Shown here one piece after another: positions 17,558-28,500 of a stretch of 64,000 bases of DNA. Each line of letters starts with the position of its first letter. The stretch's first letter is position 1. Source of the DNA: Verrucomicrobiales bacterium (GTDB taxonomy: Bacteria > Verrucomicrobiota > Verrucomicrobiia > Limisphaerales > J093); contig JACKPV010000027.1 in NCBI GenBank assembly GCA_024233305.1, positions 248,001 through 312,000 of the forward strand, read 5' to 3'. The notes beneath the pieces were generated by a model. The model had not been told where the DNA came from. It ran no database searches and saw nothing but the letters and a program-made list of their open reading frames with translations. Both the position numbers and the translations under genes were made by a program.

Positions 17558-18952
17558 CTAGCCGCCGGGCGGCAGCTCGATTTGGGCGACGTTCGTGGGC
17601 GCGCGTTCGGGTTGGACGCGGAAGCGGAAGTGCCGGCCTTGCTGAAGGGCGAGGCGCAGGCGGAGGCGCTGGGCGCCTTCCGGGACCGAGTGGAAAGCCC
17701 ATACCATGGCCCTCTGCGGGGGACCCTCCTGAAACGAGGCAACCGGTTTCAGCTCGCGGCCCGTCTGGTCGGTCAGCTCGACCAGATCCAGAAAACACCC
17801 CTCCGGGAGCCCGCGAGGCTTTACGTTGAGCCGGGTCAGGTCGCGCGTGGAATGTCCGCCCGGCGAAGGCGGCGGTTGGTGGGCGAAGGACTCGACCTTG
17901 ATCTCAATGCCGTGCCGCAGGAAGGCGCGGTCCAGCCGGTTCGTCTCCCCGTTCGGCGGCACGGCGATGTCGTCCAACACGATCAGGTCCGCCTCGTCGA
18001 AACGGGCGGTTTCGGTGCGTCGGGCCCAGACGTCAAGGTCCCAGACTTCATCCGGCCAGAGGACCGGGGCGAAGGCGTGGACAACGCAGTCGGTCAGGCG
18101 AGGGCTGATCACGCGGCCGGACTTGAGAGAGTTGCCCGTGGCGTCGGTAATCCGCCTGGCTCCGACCGTCCATTCGTCATCCGGTACGCCGGCCCGCGCG
18201 AATCGGAAGACGGCTGCGGCCCCGGAAGTGTCACCGGGCCGGGCCGGAGGAAAGGCGCAGCCACCGGCGGCCGTGGAGGATACCGGGTCGATGCGGATGC
18301 CGGTCACCAGATGGAGCAGCGTGCATTCGAGATCCTCGTTGGTGCGCGTCAGGGGGAGTCGCTCCGGTTCCCAGATTGGCCACGCGCCGTGGAGCGGGTT
18401 CGGAAGAGCCAACTCGCCGACCAGGGAGTGGTCCTCCGCCCCGGGCTGGTCGTACAGGCGCAGGGTCAGTTGCCGACTGCGGCGCGGGACCGCCCCAAAG
18501 CTGAAGAAGTCGACGCGAGGATTTGCCAGGATGGCCGCTGGCAGATTGAGCCACTGTTCGCCGCCCGCCTCGACGCCGTTGGCGTCAGCGAGCAGTCCCA
18601 GCAGCCCAATGGGCATGCCTCCGGGCGCCCCTCCGCCCGATGGAGCCGTCGGGGCCGACTCGATCCAGACCGCCAGCGACGGTTCATAGGTGGTGTAGGT
18701 CGACACGCCCTGCCGCGGCGTCCCGAACGTTTGCCGGACGAGGTCGCGCAGGGAGCCGGGGAGAATGGAAACGAGGGGGGAGTCGACCGGGGCGGTATGA
18801 TTCGTGCCGTGCGTGGCGCCGATATAGCGAACGACCGGGCCACCGGGGACGGCAAGGGCGGTTCTGGAGCGGCCGGGCCACAGCGCGGTGCCCCCGAGGA
18901 TCAGGCCTGCGGCGACCAGTAATGCCAGTCTCAGTTTTCGCCCGCGGGGCAT
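17558..18952 (-). CDS. Membrane-anchored protein of unknown function, glgB-linked
   Basis: A 464-residue protein I do not recognise. It starts MPRGRKLRLALLVAAGLILG, a signal anchor or signal peptide, and continues with VVRYIGATHGTNHTAPVDS and a long beta-rich region. The features resemble verrucomicrobial exported proteins with hydrophilic, Pro/Gly-containing strands (LRLYDQPGAEDHSLVGELALPNP, WTVGARRITDATGN). A late segment, DLDVWARRTETARFDEADLIVLD, is acidic. No catalytic motif is apparent. The ATG at 18952 is only 8 bp past the glgB stop, so it is almost certainly co-transcribed with glgB. That does not by itself place it in glycogen metabolism, since it is predicted to be exported. Confidence 0.65.
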   Translation of the reverse strand: MPRGRKLRLALLVAAGLILGGTALWPGRSRTALAVPGGPVVRYIGATHGTNHTAPVDSPLVSILPGSLRDLVRQTFGTPRQGVSTYTTYEPSLAVWIESAPTAPSGGGAPGGMPIGLLGLLADANGVEAGGEQWLNLPAAILANPRVDFFSFGAVPRRSRQLTLRLYDQPGAEDHSLVGELALPNPLHGAWPIWEPERLPLTRTNEDLECTLLHLVTGIRIDPVSSTAAGGCAFPPARPGDTSGAAAVFRFARAGVPDDEWTVGARRITDATGNSLKSGRVISPRLTDCVVHAFAPVLWPDEVWDLDVWARRTETARFDEADLIVLDDIAVPPNGETNRLDRAFLRHGIEIKVESFAHQPPPSPGGHSTRDLTRLNVKPRGLPEGCFLDLVELTDQTGRELKPVASFQEGPPQRAMVWAFHSVPEGAQRLRLRLALQQGRHFRFRVQPERAPTNVAQIELPPGG

Positions 18953-18960
18953 GGGCTGGT

Positions 18961-21156
18961 TTATTCCGACTGCAAGACCACCACGCCCAGCGGGGGCAGG
19001 GTGAGGTGGGCGGAGCACGGCTGGCCATGGCACTCGGACGGTTCGGCGGTGAGGCCGCCTTGATTGCCCACGTTACCGCCGCCGTAGATCGCGGCATCGG
19101 TGTTGAGCGCCTCGCGCCAGAAGCCCGGTTTGGACAGGCCGATCCGGTAACCCGAACGCGGCACGGGGGTGAGGTTCATGATCACGATGCACTCGCGTCC
19201 CGGTGTCAGCGGCCGCCGCAGGAAGGACAAGACGGATTGTTCGTGGTCGCTGCAGTCGATCCACTGGAAGCCGTGCCCGTCATAGTCGCCGTCCCAGAAG
19301 GCGGGTGTCTCCCGGTAGAGCTGGTTGAGATCCTGCACGAGACGTTGCACGCCGGCGTGATAGGGGCCGGCGTGGAGCAGCCACCAGTCGAGTTCGCCGT
19401 TTTCGTTCCATTCGGCGGGTTGGCCGAGTTCCCCGCCCATGAACAGCAGTTGTTTGCCCGGAAAGAACCACTGGTAGGTCAGCAGACAACGGAGGTTGGC
19501 AAAGCCCTGCCAGTCGTCGCCCGGCATCCGGCCCCGCAAGGATCCCTTGCCGTGCACCACCTCGTCGTGGGAGAGCGGCAGGATGAAATTCTCGTGCCCG
19601 TGATAGAGCATCGCGAAGGTGAGGTCGTTCTGATGGAACTTGCGATGCACGGGGTCGTGTTTGAAGTAGCCGAGCGTGTCGTGCATCCAGCCCATGTTCC
19701 ACTTGAACGAGAAGCCGAGCCCGCCCAGATAGGGCGGCCGGGTGACCTGCGGCCAGGCGGTGGATTCCTCGGCGACGGTCATCACGCCCGGGTGTTCGGT
19801 ATGGACGAGGTGGTTGAACTCGCGCAGAAAGCCGATGGCCTCGAGATTCTCGCGCCCGCCGTATTCGTTCGGAATCCACTCGCCCTCCTTGCGCGAGTAA
19901 TCGAGGTAAAGCATCGAAGCGACGGCGTCCACGCGGAGTCCGTCGATGTGAAAACGCTCGCACCAGTAAAGCGCGTTGGCGGTGAGGAAATTCCGGACCT
20001 CGTGGCGGCCGTAGTTGAAGATCAGCGTGCCCCAGTCCTGATGGGCGCCCTTGCGGGGGTCGGCGTGTTCGTAGAGTTCCGTGCCGTCGAAACGTGCCAG
20101 CGCCCATTCATCGCGCGGGAAATGCGCCGGCACCCAGTCGATCAGGACGCCGATGCCTGCGTCGTGCAGGGTGTTGATCAGGTATTGCAGTTCGTCCGGG
20201 TTCCCGAAGCGGCTGGTGGGCGCATAGAAACCGGTGACCTGATAGCCCCAGCTCGGGTAGAAGGCATGCTCGGCCACGGGCAGAAACTCGACGTGCGTGA
20301 AGCCCATCTCGCGCACATAGTCGACGAGCGGCCCGGCCAGTTCGCGGTAGGTGAGCGACTCGAAGGCGGACTTTTTGCGCCACGAACCGAGGTGCATTTC
20401 GTAGATGCTGAGCGGGGAACGGAGCGGATCGCGTCGGGCCCGCGCTTCGAGCCACGCGTCATCCGACCAGGCGAACTTACGGGTGTCCCACACGATGGCG
20501 GCATTCTTCGGCGGGATCTCGAAGAACGCACCGAACGGGTCCGTCTTCAACGTGAGGTGCCCGTGGCAGTCGCGGATCTCGAACTTGTAGTGCGCGCCCT
20601 CGCCGACGCCGGGGATGAAGATCTCCCAGATGCCCGAGGCGCCCAGCGAACGCATCGCATGGCAGCGACCGTCCCAGCGGTTGAAATCGCCTACCACGCT
20701 CACGCGCTGGGCGTTGGGCGCCCAGACGGCGAAGCTGGTTCCCGACACGCCGTCGATGACGCGGAGTTGGGCGCCGAGTTTCTCGTAAATGCGGCGTTCG
20801 TTGCCCTGAGCGAAGAGGTAGACGTCGCTTTCGCCGAGGGTCGGCAGGAAGGAATAGGCGTCGCGGGTCCGGAACTCGCGGCCATCGGTGCCGGTGATGG
20901 CGAGGTCGTAGGCATAAACGCGGTCGACCTTGGGCGCGACCCCCTCGAAGACGCCGGCGTCATGCACCCGTTTCAGCGCAATGGGCGGGCGCTTCTTCTC
21001 GTGGGTGGGCAGGGCCTCGACGCGGCCGGCATGGGGCAGGAACGCCCGCACCACGACGCCGCGACCGTCGCCGAGCGGATGCATGCCCAGCAGTTGGTGA
21101 GGGCTGCGGTGCTGGACGTTGACCAGGCTTTCGAGTTCGGCGTTGCTCAGAATCAT
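18961..21156 (-). CDS. glgB: 1,4-alpha-glucan branching enzyme
   Basis: GH13 enzyme making alpha-1,6 branches in glycogen. Domain order: N1 domain (about 1-110), CBM48/N2 domain (about 115-225; SFAVWAPNAQRVSVVGDFNRWDG), the GH13 barrel and a C-terminal beta domain. Active-site motifs are intact: D410 (nucleophile) in FHIDGLRVDAV, E463 (acid/base) in MTVAEES and the third Asp in LPLSHDEVVHG. Length 731 aa is standard for two-N-domain GlgB. ATG 21156 (MILSNAELESL) is the natural start; the upstream extension is Pro/Arg-rich noise. It is followed by the membrane-anchored unknown gene. No glgA, glgC or glgP is nearby. Confidence 0.96.
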   Translation of the reverse strand: MILSNAELESLVNVQHRSPHQLLGMHPLGDGRGVVVRAFLPHAGRVEALPTHEKKRPPIALKRVHDAGVFEGVAPKVDRVYAYDLAITGTDGREFRTRDAYSFLPTLGESDVYLFAQGNERRIYEKLGAQLRVIDGVSGTSFAVWAPNAQRVSVVGDFNRWDGRCHAMRSLGASGIWEIFIPGVGEGAHYKFEIRDCHGHLTLKTDPFGAFFEIPPKNAAIVWDTRKFAWSDDAWLEARARRDPLRSPLSIYEMHLGSWRKKSAFESLTYRELAGPLVDYVREMGFTHVEFLPVAEHAFYPSWGYQVTGFYAPTSRFGNPDELQYLINTLHDAGIGVLIDWVPAHFPRDEWALARFDGTELYEHADPRKGAHQDWGTLIFNYGRHEVRNFLTANALYWCERFHIDGLRVDAVASMLYLDYSRKEGEWIPNEYGGRENLEAIGFLREFNHLVHTEHPGVMTVAEESTAWPQVTRPPYLGGLGFSFKWNMGWMHDTLGYFKHDPVHRKFHQNDLTFAMLYHGHENFILPLSHDEVVHGKGSLRGRMPGDDWQGFANLRCLLTYQWFFPGKQLLFMGGELGQPAEWNENGELDWWLLHAGPYHAGVQRLVQDLNQLYRETPAFWDGDYDGHGFQWIDCSDHEQSVLSFLRRPLTPGRECIVIMNLTPVPRSGYRIGLSKPGFWREALNTDAAIYGGGNVGNQGGLTAEPSECHGQPCSAHLTLPPLGVVVLQSE

Positions 21157-21322
21157 CGGATCCGGAGTATGGCCCGTGGCGGCGACGGGCGCCATGCGAA
21201 ATGCGCGGGGTGCGAGCGGCCTGCCGGTCGGTTGCCGGCGAGTGCCTGACAGCGGGTCCGGCGGCGGTGGCGGCGAACGGCGGTTTCTGACGCTCCCTGG
21301 GGTGTCACGCGGAGGGGGCTGC

Positions 21323-22290
21323 CTACAGCCATTTCTTCCTCCAGAAGATCCACAATTGAAGCAGGACAATCAGGATCAGCAACCCGATGAAGATGGCGAA
21401 GGCCCGGGGGTTGTCGGCGCCGGGGATGCCCCCCACGTTGATGCCCGGCAAACCCGCAAAACACCCAGCGGCAGGAAGATAGCGGCAATGACCGACAACA
21501 CGTACATGCGCCGGTTGAGCTGGTCGGAAAGCCGGTTCACCAGCTCTTCCTGGGTTACGATGGCCCGATCCCGGACGGCGTCCAGATCCTCGAGATGCCG
21601 GATCAGGTGATCGCTTGCCTCCCGCAACCGCGACCGTTCGGATTCGTGGAGCCAGGAGAGCTTCTCCGTTTGCAGACGGAGCAACGCCTCCCGCTGCGGG
21701 GCCAGAAAGCGGCGCAACCCGATGGCCTGCCGTCGCAACGAGGCGAGCTGGTTTCGCAGCTCGTGGCTTTGCGCGGTCAGCAGTTGCTCTTCAAGCTCGG
21801 CCATGCGGTTCTCCGCCTGCTCGACGACATCGCCCATGCGGGTGGTCAGTTGGTGCGCCAGCATCACGAGAAAGTCTCCCGGGTCTTCGGGCCCCTGCCG
21901 CCGTTCAAGGGCCTCGGCGATGGCTGTGACCGAGAGCAGGACCCGCCTGCGGGTGCTGATGATCCGGTGGCCATCCACCCACAGCCGAATGGCGACCATG
22001 TCTTCCGGATTCGCCCCGGGATTCAGGTTCACTCCGCGCAGCGAGGCCAACAGACGGTCGCCGAGCGCCGTGGCCCGAGGGCGGGTTTCCTCGGCGGAAA
22101 GCGCTTCGGCGACGAGCTTTTCCAAACCACTACCACCGGCCAACCACGCGCGGGTCGCCGCCTCCGTGTAGTCGAAATGCAGCCACAGCACGCCGTCCGC
22201 GGGTTGCCACTGCTGCACCTCGTTCCAGGGGAGCCTCGTTGCGCCCCCCGCGCCGTCGAATCGGTTGGCATGTATCAAGCCGAGGCACAT
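21323..22290 (-). pseudogene. zntB: CorA/ZntB-type divalent cation transporter, frameshifted
   Basis: The open frame encodes the soluble N-domain and long coiled helices of a CorA/ZntB transporter (LWLHFDYTEAATRAWL, ISTRRRVLLSV, RMYVLSVIAAIFLPLGVL). It then falls into nonsense exactly where the first membrane helix should meet the pore motif. The other frame supplies the missing end: GLPGINVGGIPGADNPRAF with the GxN-type motif, then a hydrophobic second helix and WIFWRKKWL with stop at 21323-21325. The two parts are 32 instead of 33 bases apart, so one base is missing at about 21451-21460. Start taken as ATG 22290; TTG 22317 is also open. The cause is either a true mutation or a base-calling error in the TTTTG/GGG runs. 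Confidence 0.82.
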
Positions 22291-22548
22291 CGCGTTCGTG
22301 GTCTTGCACAAAGACAACGGCCGGACAGATCACCGCGTCGGGTGGGATCGAGTGTAGGGCAAGCGGGTGGGTTGAGCAGGGAAGACCCGTGAGTTCGCGC
22401 GCCGCGACGGACGGCGTTTCGTTGAGCCGCGCTGCCTCGGCGTGCGGCAGGCGTTCGTTCGCGAGGCGCGTTCGTGGCGGGATTGTCGAACCGGGCCGGG
22501 GGTGGTATCGTGCTGAGCGTTGCCCTTGGAAGGTCGCTGCCCCGCCCT

Positions 22549-25500
22549 ATGAATGCACCGGTCCCGTCCTCTCGTTTGCTCCCGTTGCTGGCCTTGATCG
22601 CAACCGTTGGCTCCCCGGCCGCGCCGCATCCCCCCTGGGAAGTTCGGGTAAGCCGGGATGATCTGGGGCAACTGATTCTGCAGTGGGCGTCTCTGGGGGA
22701 GGGGTATCGGTACCGGGTGCAATTCACCGCCTCGCTGACGGCGGAGACATGGCTGGATGTGCCTCCGGGCGATCAGTGGCCGGTGGCGGCAACGTCCTGG
22801 GTGATCGTGATGGAGGCGGGCGCCCGAAGCGGGTTCTATCGCGTGCGGGCGGAGGCGGGTTTTGACCCGGGCCTTTCGCCCACCGGCCTGACCGCCGAGA
22901 TCTCCGGACACGGAGCGTCGCTCGCCTGGAACGCGTTTCCCGGGGCGGTCGGATATGTCGTGTACCGCGCGCTCGAAACGGACTTTCCCCCCGAAGCCAC
23001 AACCCGCATCGAGGTTGCTGCCCCACGGATTGCCGAGGCGGGCCTGGCGTTCGACATCCCTTACCATTACCGCGTCGCGGCCCTCGGAGACGGTGGCGAA
23101 AGCCGCCCTTCCTCGACGATTTCGTTGCGCCTGCTCCCCCCGCCGCTCGATCCGGGCGTCGCGAGCACGGTGTCCGCCCAGGCCGGCTTTCTGTTCGAGG
23201 GAGACGCTCCGATCCAAACCGGCGTGGTCCCGGGGGCGATTGTGCCGCGTCGGATGACGCTCGTCCGGGGGAAGGTGCTGGATCGGGAGGGGCGCCCGTT
23301 GGCGGAGACGCGCGTCCGGGTGCGGCGGCATCCGGAGTGGGGAGAAACGCGCACGCGCCTCGACGGCGCCTTTGCGCTCGCGGTCAGCGGCGGTTCCCGG
23401 CTGGCGCTCTCGTTTGAGCGGGAAGGGTTCCTTTCTGCTCAGCGCGTCGTCCTGGTGGCTTGGCAGGAACAGGCGGAGCTGCCGCCGGTCGTGCTCCGGG
23501 AGCCGGACCCCGTGGTGTCCACGATTGACCTGTCTGCGGGCGCCGACGCCCAGATCGCCCGAAGCAGTGTCTCGATCGATGACGATGGCCCCCGGCAGAC
23601 CACCATCCTGTTTCCGGGGGGCACCCGCGCGGAGATGGTGCTTCCAGACGGATCCCGACAGCCGCTGGACACCCTCAACGTCCGGGCCACCGAATTTACC
23701 GTGGGCGGGAGCGGTCCGCGGGCGATGCCGGCCCAACTCCCCTCGGGAACCGGGTACACCTACTGTGTCGACCTCGGGGTCGACGAAGCGGTGGCCGCCC
23801 ATGCTTCGTGGGTCGAGTTTGACCGGTCCCAGTTCGTCTACGTGGACAATTTCCTGGGCTTTCCCGCCGGCACGGTGGTGCCCTCCGGTTACTACGATCC
23901 GGACGGTTCGCTCTGGGTGCCCTCGCCGAATGGCCGGGTGATCGGGATCCTGTCGACCGCCGGGGGGATCGCTGCGCTGGACGTGGATGGTTCCGGGACC
24001 CCCGCGGGAGCGGCGGCGCTCGAAGCCTTGGGCGTCACGGAGGAGGAACGCGCCCGACTCGCCGCGTTGTATGCCGGAGGGAAGAGCCTTTGGCGCGTTC
24101 CGGTAAGCCATTTCTCGACGTTCGACTTCAACTGGGGCATCGGTCCTGACGCGGAGGCCGAGCCCCCCGCGATCGAGTCCTGGGTGATTGACGGCCTGCA
24201 CACCGTGGCGAATTGGATCTCTGCCTCGCAGCAATGCACCACTGCCGGTTCGTCCCTCATCGACAACCAGGCACAGATCCTGCGGGAGACCTTGCCTGTT
24301 ACCGGCGTTGACTTCGGCTTGAGTTACTCGAGCGCCCGGTGTCCGGACTTCCTCGCCGCCTTCCAGACGCGGTTTCCGATCACCGGAGATACGCTTCCGC
24401 CCGGGCTGAAGCGGGTCGAGGTCGAGGTGCGGATTGGCGGCGCCAGCCGTTTCGCCATCTACCCGGCGGAGCCCGGCCTTTCGCACACGTTCACCTGGAA
24501 CGGAAAAGACGCCTTTGGCCGCACGGTTCAGGGACGGCATCGGGCGCGGATTCGGCTGGGTTACGTCTACGATGCCTACTACCAGGAACCGCAGGACCTG
24601 ATCGCCGCCTTCGGTTACACCGGCAACGGCGTGCCCTTGAGCGTTTCCAAGGCGCGGATGGAGTTCACATTCTACCAGGAATGGGAAACCGATCTCGGGA
24701 CGTTCGACACCCGTCCCGCCGGGCTCGGCGGTTGGACCTTCGAGGTTCACCATCACTATGATCCGATGAGCCGGACCTTGTTTCTGGGCGACGGCACCAT
24801 CCGCAGTGCGGCGAGCGTGCAAACGACGATTGAGACGATCGGGGGCGGCGGGGATCGTGTGTGGGACAGCGGCCCGGCCATCGGGGCCGGCATCGCGCCC
24901 TACGGCATCGCGGTCGATCCGGCGGGCAATGCCGTCTTTGCCAGCTACCGGCCTTACAACCGGATCCAGCGGATCACTCCTGACGGCGCAATCGAGACCC
25001 TGGCGGGCGGGGGGACCGCCAGTCCCGGGGACGGGAGGCCAGCCATCGAGGCGGGCCTCGTGCAGCCTTACGGTCTCACGCTTGGACCCGACGGCAGCAT
25101 CTATTTCAGCGAGGAACGTGCTCACCGGGTACGGCGCATCGATCCCAACGGGATTCTCCACACGGTGGCGGGAACGGGGGTGGCGGGATTTGCCGGCGAC
25201 GGCGGCCCGGCGACGGCCGCGCAGCTGGACCGTCCGCAGGGCATCGATCTGGGCCCCGACGGCAGCCTCTACATCGCCGACTCCTTCAATCACCGTGTCC
25301 GCCGAGTGGCGCCGGACGGTCGCATTCAGACGATTGCCGGGACGGGGCGGGAGGGATTTGGTGGTGACTGGGGGTTGGCCACAGCCGCCAGCACGAGCTA
25401 CCCCAACGATGTGGCGGCGGCCCCGGACGGCTCGGTCTACTTCTCGAGTTGGCACGACGTCCGGGTACGGCGGATTGCCCTGGACGGCATGGTGAGCACC

Positions 25501-28500
25501 GCGGTGGGGGGCGGGCGAAACGACCGGATTGCCACTTGGGAGGGGGTTGTCGCGACGAGCGTGGCGATCGGTCCGATCAGCGTGGAAGTCTCTCCCAGCG
25601 GCAGTCTGCTGGTCACCGACCGCAATTCCCACAGCCTTTACGCGATCCGGGCGGATCAGACCCTTCAGCTCATTTCGGGCGTTGCCTCCTACGGCTATTC
25701 GGGCGATGGCGGTCCGGCCTATTCGGCACAACTGGCGTGGCCGTGGTCCGTGGCCGTCGATCCGGCGGGGAACCTCATCCTCAGTGTCGGGGAACATGTG
25801 CGTCGCATCGGGAAACCACTTGCCAGCTTCGGTTTTGGCGAGATCGCCATCGCTTCCCTCGATGGGAGCCGGGTGTACCGCTTCGATCCGCAGGGCCGTC
25901 ACCTCGACACGCGGCACGCCCTCACGGGCGGCGTGCTCCATTCGTTCGATTACGATGCGGCCGGGCGCCTGATCCGGGTGACCGACGGAGACGGCAACGT
26001 CACCACGGTCGAGCACGATGCCGCGGGAGAGCCGCTGGCGATCGTCTCCCCTTTCGGCCATCGCACCACCCTGACCGCGGATGCGCACGGATTTCTCGCG
26101 ACCATCAGCGACCCGTCCGGGGCCTTCGACGGATTCACCTGCGGGGAGGGGGGACTGCTGCGCGGGCACGTCGACCGGCTCGGTCATGCCTCGGAGTACG
26201 CCTACGACTCCGTGGGCCGGCTGCAGCAGGCGCGCGGTGCCGACGGCACGGAATCCGGGTTTACGCGGCAGGAGGAAAAGGCGGCTTTCACCGTTGTGCG
26301 GTCGGACGCGGAGGGGACGGAATGGAGCTTTCGGGTGGCGACCCTCCCGGATGGCTCGTCCCAGTTCCTCAACCGGATGAACTGCTGCGGAATTGCGCAT
26401 GAAGCCCTTCACGCGCCCGATGCCTCCAGCACCCTGACGCGCGCCAACGGGCTCGTCACGCGGTGGACCGAAGGGCCCGACCCGCAGTTCGGCATGCAGG
26501 CCCCGCTTGCCGCGCAGGTCACCGACACCACGCCCATGGGGCTCGAACGGATCCGCACTGTGGAGAGCAGCGCCACCACGGTGCTGGCAGCGGATCGCGC
26601 CCGGCTGGACACCTTGACTGTCAAAACCGCCCTCAACGGACGGCTCTCGACCGCCACCTATACGAACACCAACCGCACGATCCGGCTGGTCAGTCCGGAA
26701 GGTCGTCAACAGGCGTTGGTCCTCGATCCACAGGGGCGTCCGGTCGAGTGGCGGGTCCCCGGCCTCGACCGCATCTCGGTGAGCTACGACGAACGGGGAC
26801 GACTGGATGGCCTCCGGGACGGCACCCGCGAATGGACTTATGCCTATGACGCCGACACCGGATTCCTGAGCCAGGTCACGGATCCGTTGGATCACACCAC
26901 CGCCTGCACCCGGGACGTCTGCGGCCGGGTTACCCACCTCGGTCTCCCTGACGGCTCCACGTGGCGGACCGGGTGGGATGCCGCGGGGCGTCCGATCGAG
27001 ATGATCGCTCCCGCCCAGGAAAACCCGCATCGATTCGAATGGTCCGCTGCCGGACTGCTCATCGCCCACCTCACCCCGCTGGGGCAGCGTACCGAATGGC
27101 ACTACGACAAGGAGCGTCGCCTGACTCGCAAGACCTGCCCTGCCGGCGAGGAACTCATCTGGGCCTATGGCTCGCGCGGCTTGCTCGAGCGTCTCAGCCT
27201 TCCCACCGGCGTCCATGTCTTCACCTACGATACCAACTCGGCTCAACTCATTCGCAGCGTCTCCGCCGATGGTCAGGGGATCGACTTCCGCTACGATGGG
27301 GATCTCCTCACGCGGGCGGGCTGGGGCGGGGGGACGGAGGGGACCGTTGACTTTGCCTACGACGACGACTTCCGCCTGGTGAAGCTCGCTTATGCCGGCG
27401 CGAGCTTTGACCTGTCCTACGACAACGACGGATTGCTCACCGGGCTGGGGGCAGCGGTTATCAGCCGTGATCCTGTGAACGGCCTGCTCCGGTCCATCGC
27501 GCAGGGCGGGCTTGTGACCACGTACACCTTCGACGCCCACGGGGCGGTGCAGACGGCCGCGGCGCGCCACGGGGAAACCGTCCTGCAGGCGATCGAGTGC
27601 GGATACGACACGCTGGGCCGCGTCTCCTGGAAGGACGAAACCGTGGCCGGCACGACCACGCGCTGGGACTACGCCTACGATGCGCGCGGACGACTCGTCT
27701 CGGTCGCCCGCGACGGCCTCGAGGTCGAACGCTACGGCTGGGATGCTGCCGGCAACCGCACGCGCGTCCTGAACTCCCTTCGGAGCGTGCGACTGGACCC
27801 GGAGGACTTCGCGCATGACGCGGACCAGAAGCTCCTGCGCGCGGGATCAACGGAGTTCGCCTACGATGCCAATGGGCGGCTGGCGAAGGTCCGCGGGGGA
27901 ACCTCGATCTCCGCGTGTCACTATCGTGCCGACGGGGCCCTGACCTCGGTCGATCTGCCGGACGGACGCGAAATCCGCTACCGGTATGACGCGTTCCTGC
28001 GGCCGGTCGCCCGGTTGGTGGACGGGGTTGTCGAGCGCCGCTGGCTTTATGGAACGGGCTGGCTGCCGCTCGCCGAGTATGACGGCGACGGGACTCTGCG
28101 GACCCGTTACGAATACCTCGGCGGAACCCTCCCGTCTGCCTGTGTGCGGGGCGGGGCGACCTACCGGGTGCTGAAACTCCAGGCAACCGCCCCGCTCCTC
28201 ATCCTCGACGAGACTGGCGCGGTCGTGAAGCGGGTGGATTACGACGCGTGGGGCAACGTCCTGGCGGACTCGAATCCCGCGTTCGAATTCGCCTTCGGCT
28301 GGGTGGGGGGGATCGCCGACCCGGATACCGGCCTGATCCGCCTCGGGGTGCGGGATTACGATCCCGCGACGGGACGGTGGACGGCCCGTGACCCGCTGTT
28401 GTTCGCCGGGACAAGGAACCTCTACGCCTACGCCGAAAACGATCCGGTCAACAACCTGGACCGTAATGGAATGGCGGTGGAGGTCGGGATCGAGGGGCCC

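Noticed and set aside
22330..27816. 1828-codon open frame on the minus strand opposite the RHS gene
   Set aside because: Composition is Arg/Gly/Pro/His-rich without domains, while the plus strand has a signal peptide, NHL and RHS repeats throughout. Long antisense frames arise from strong GC3 bias in this genome.
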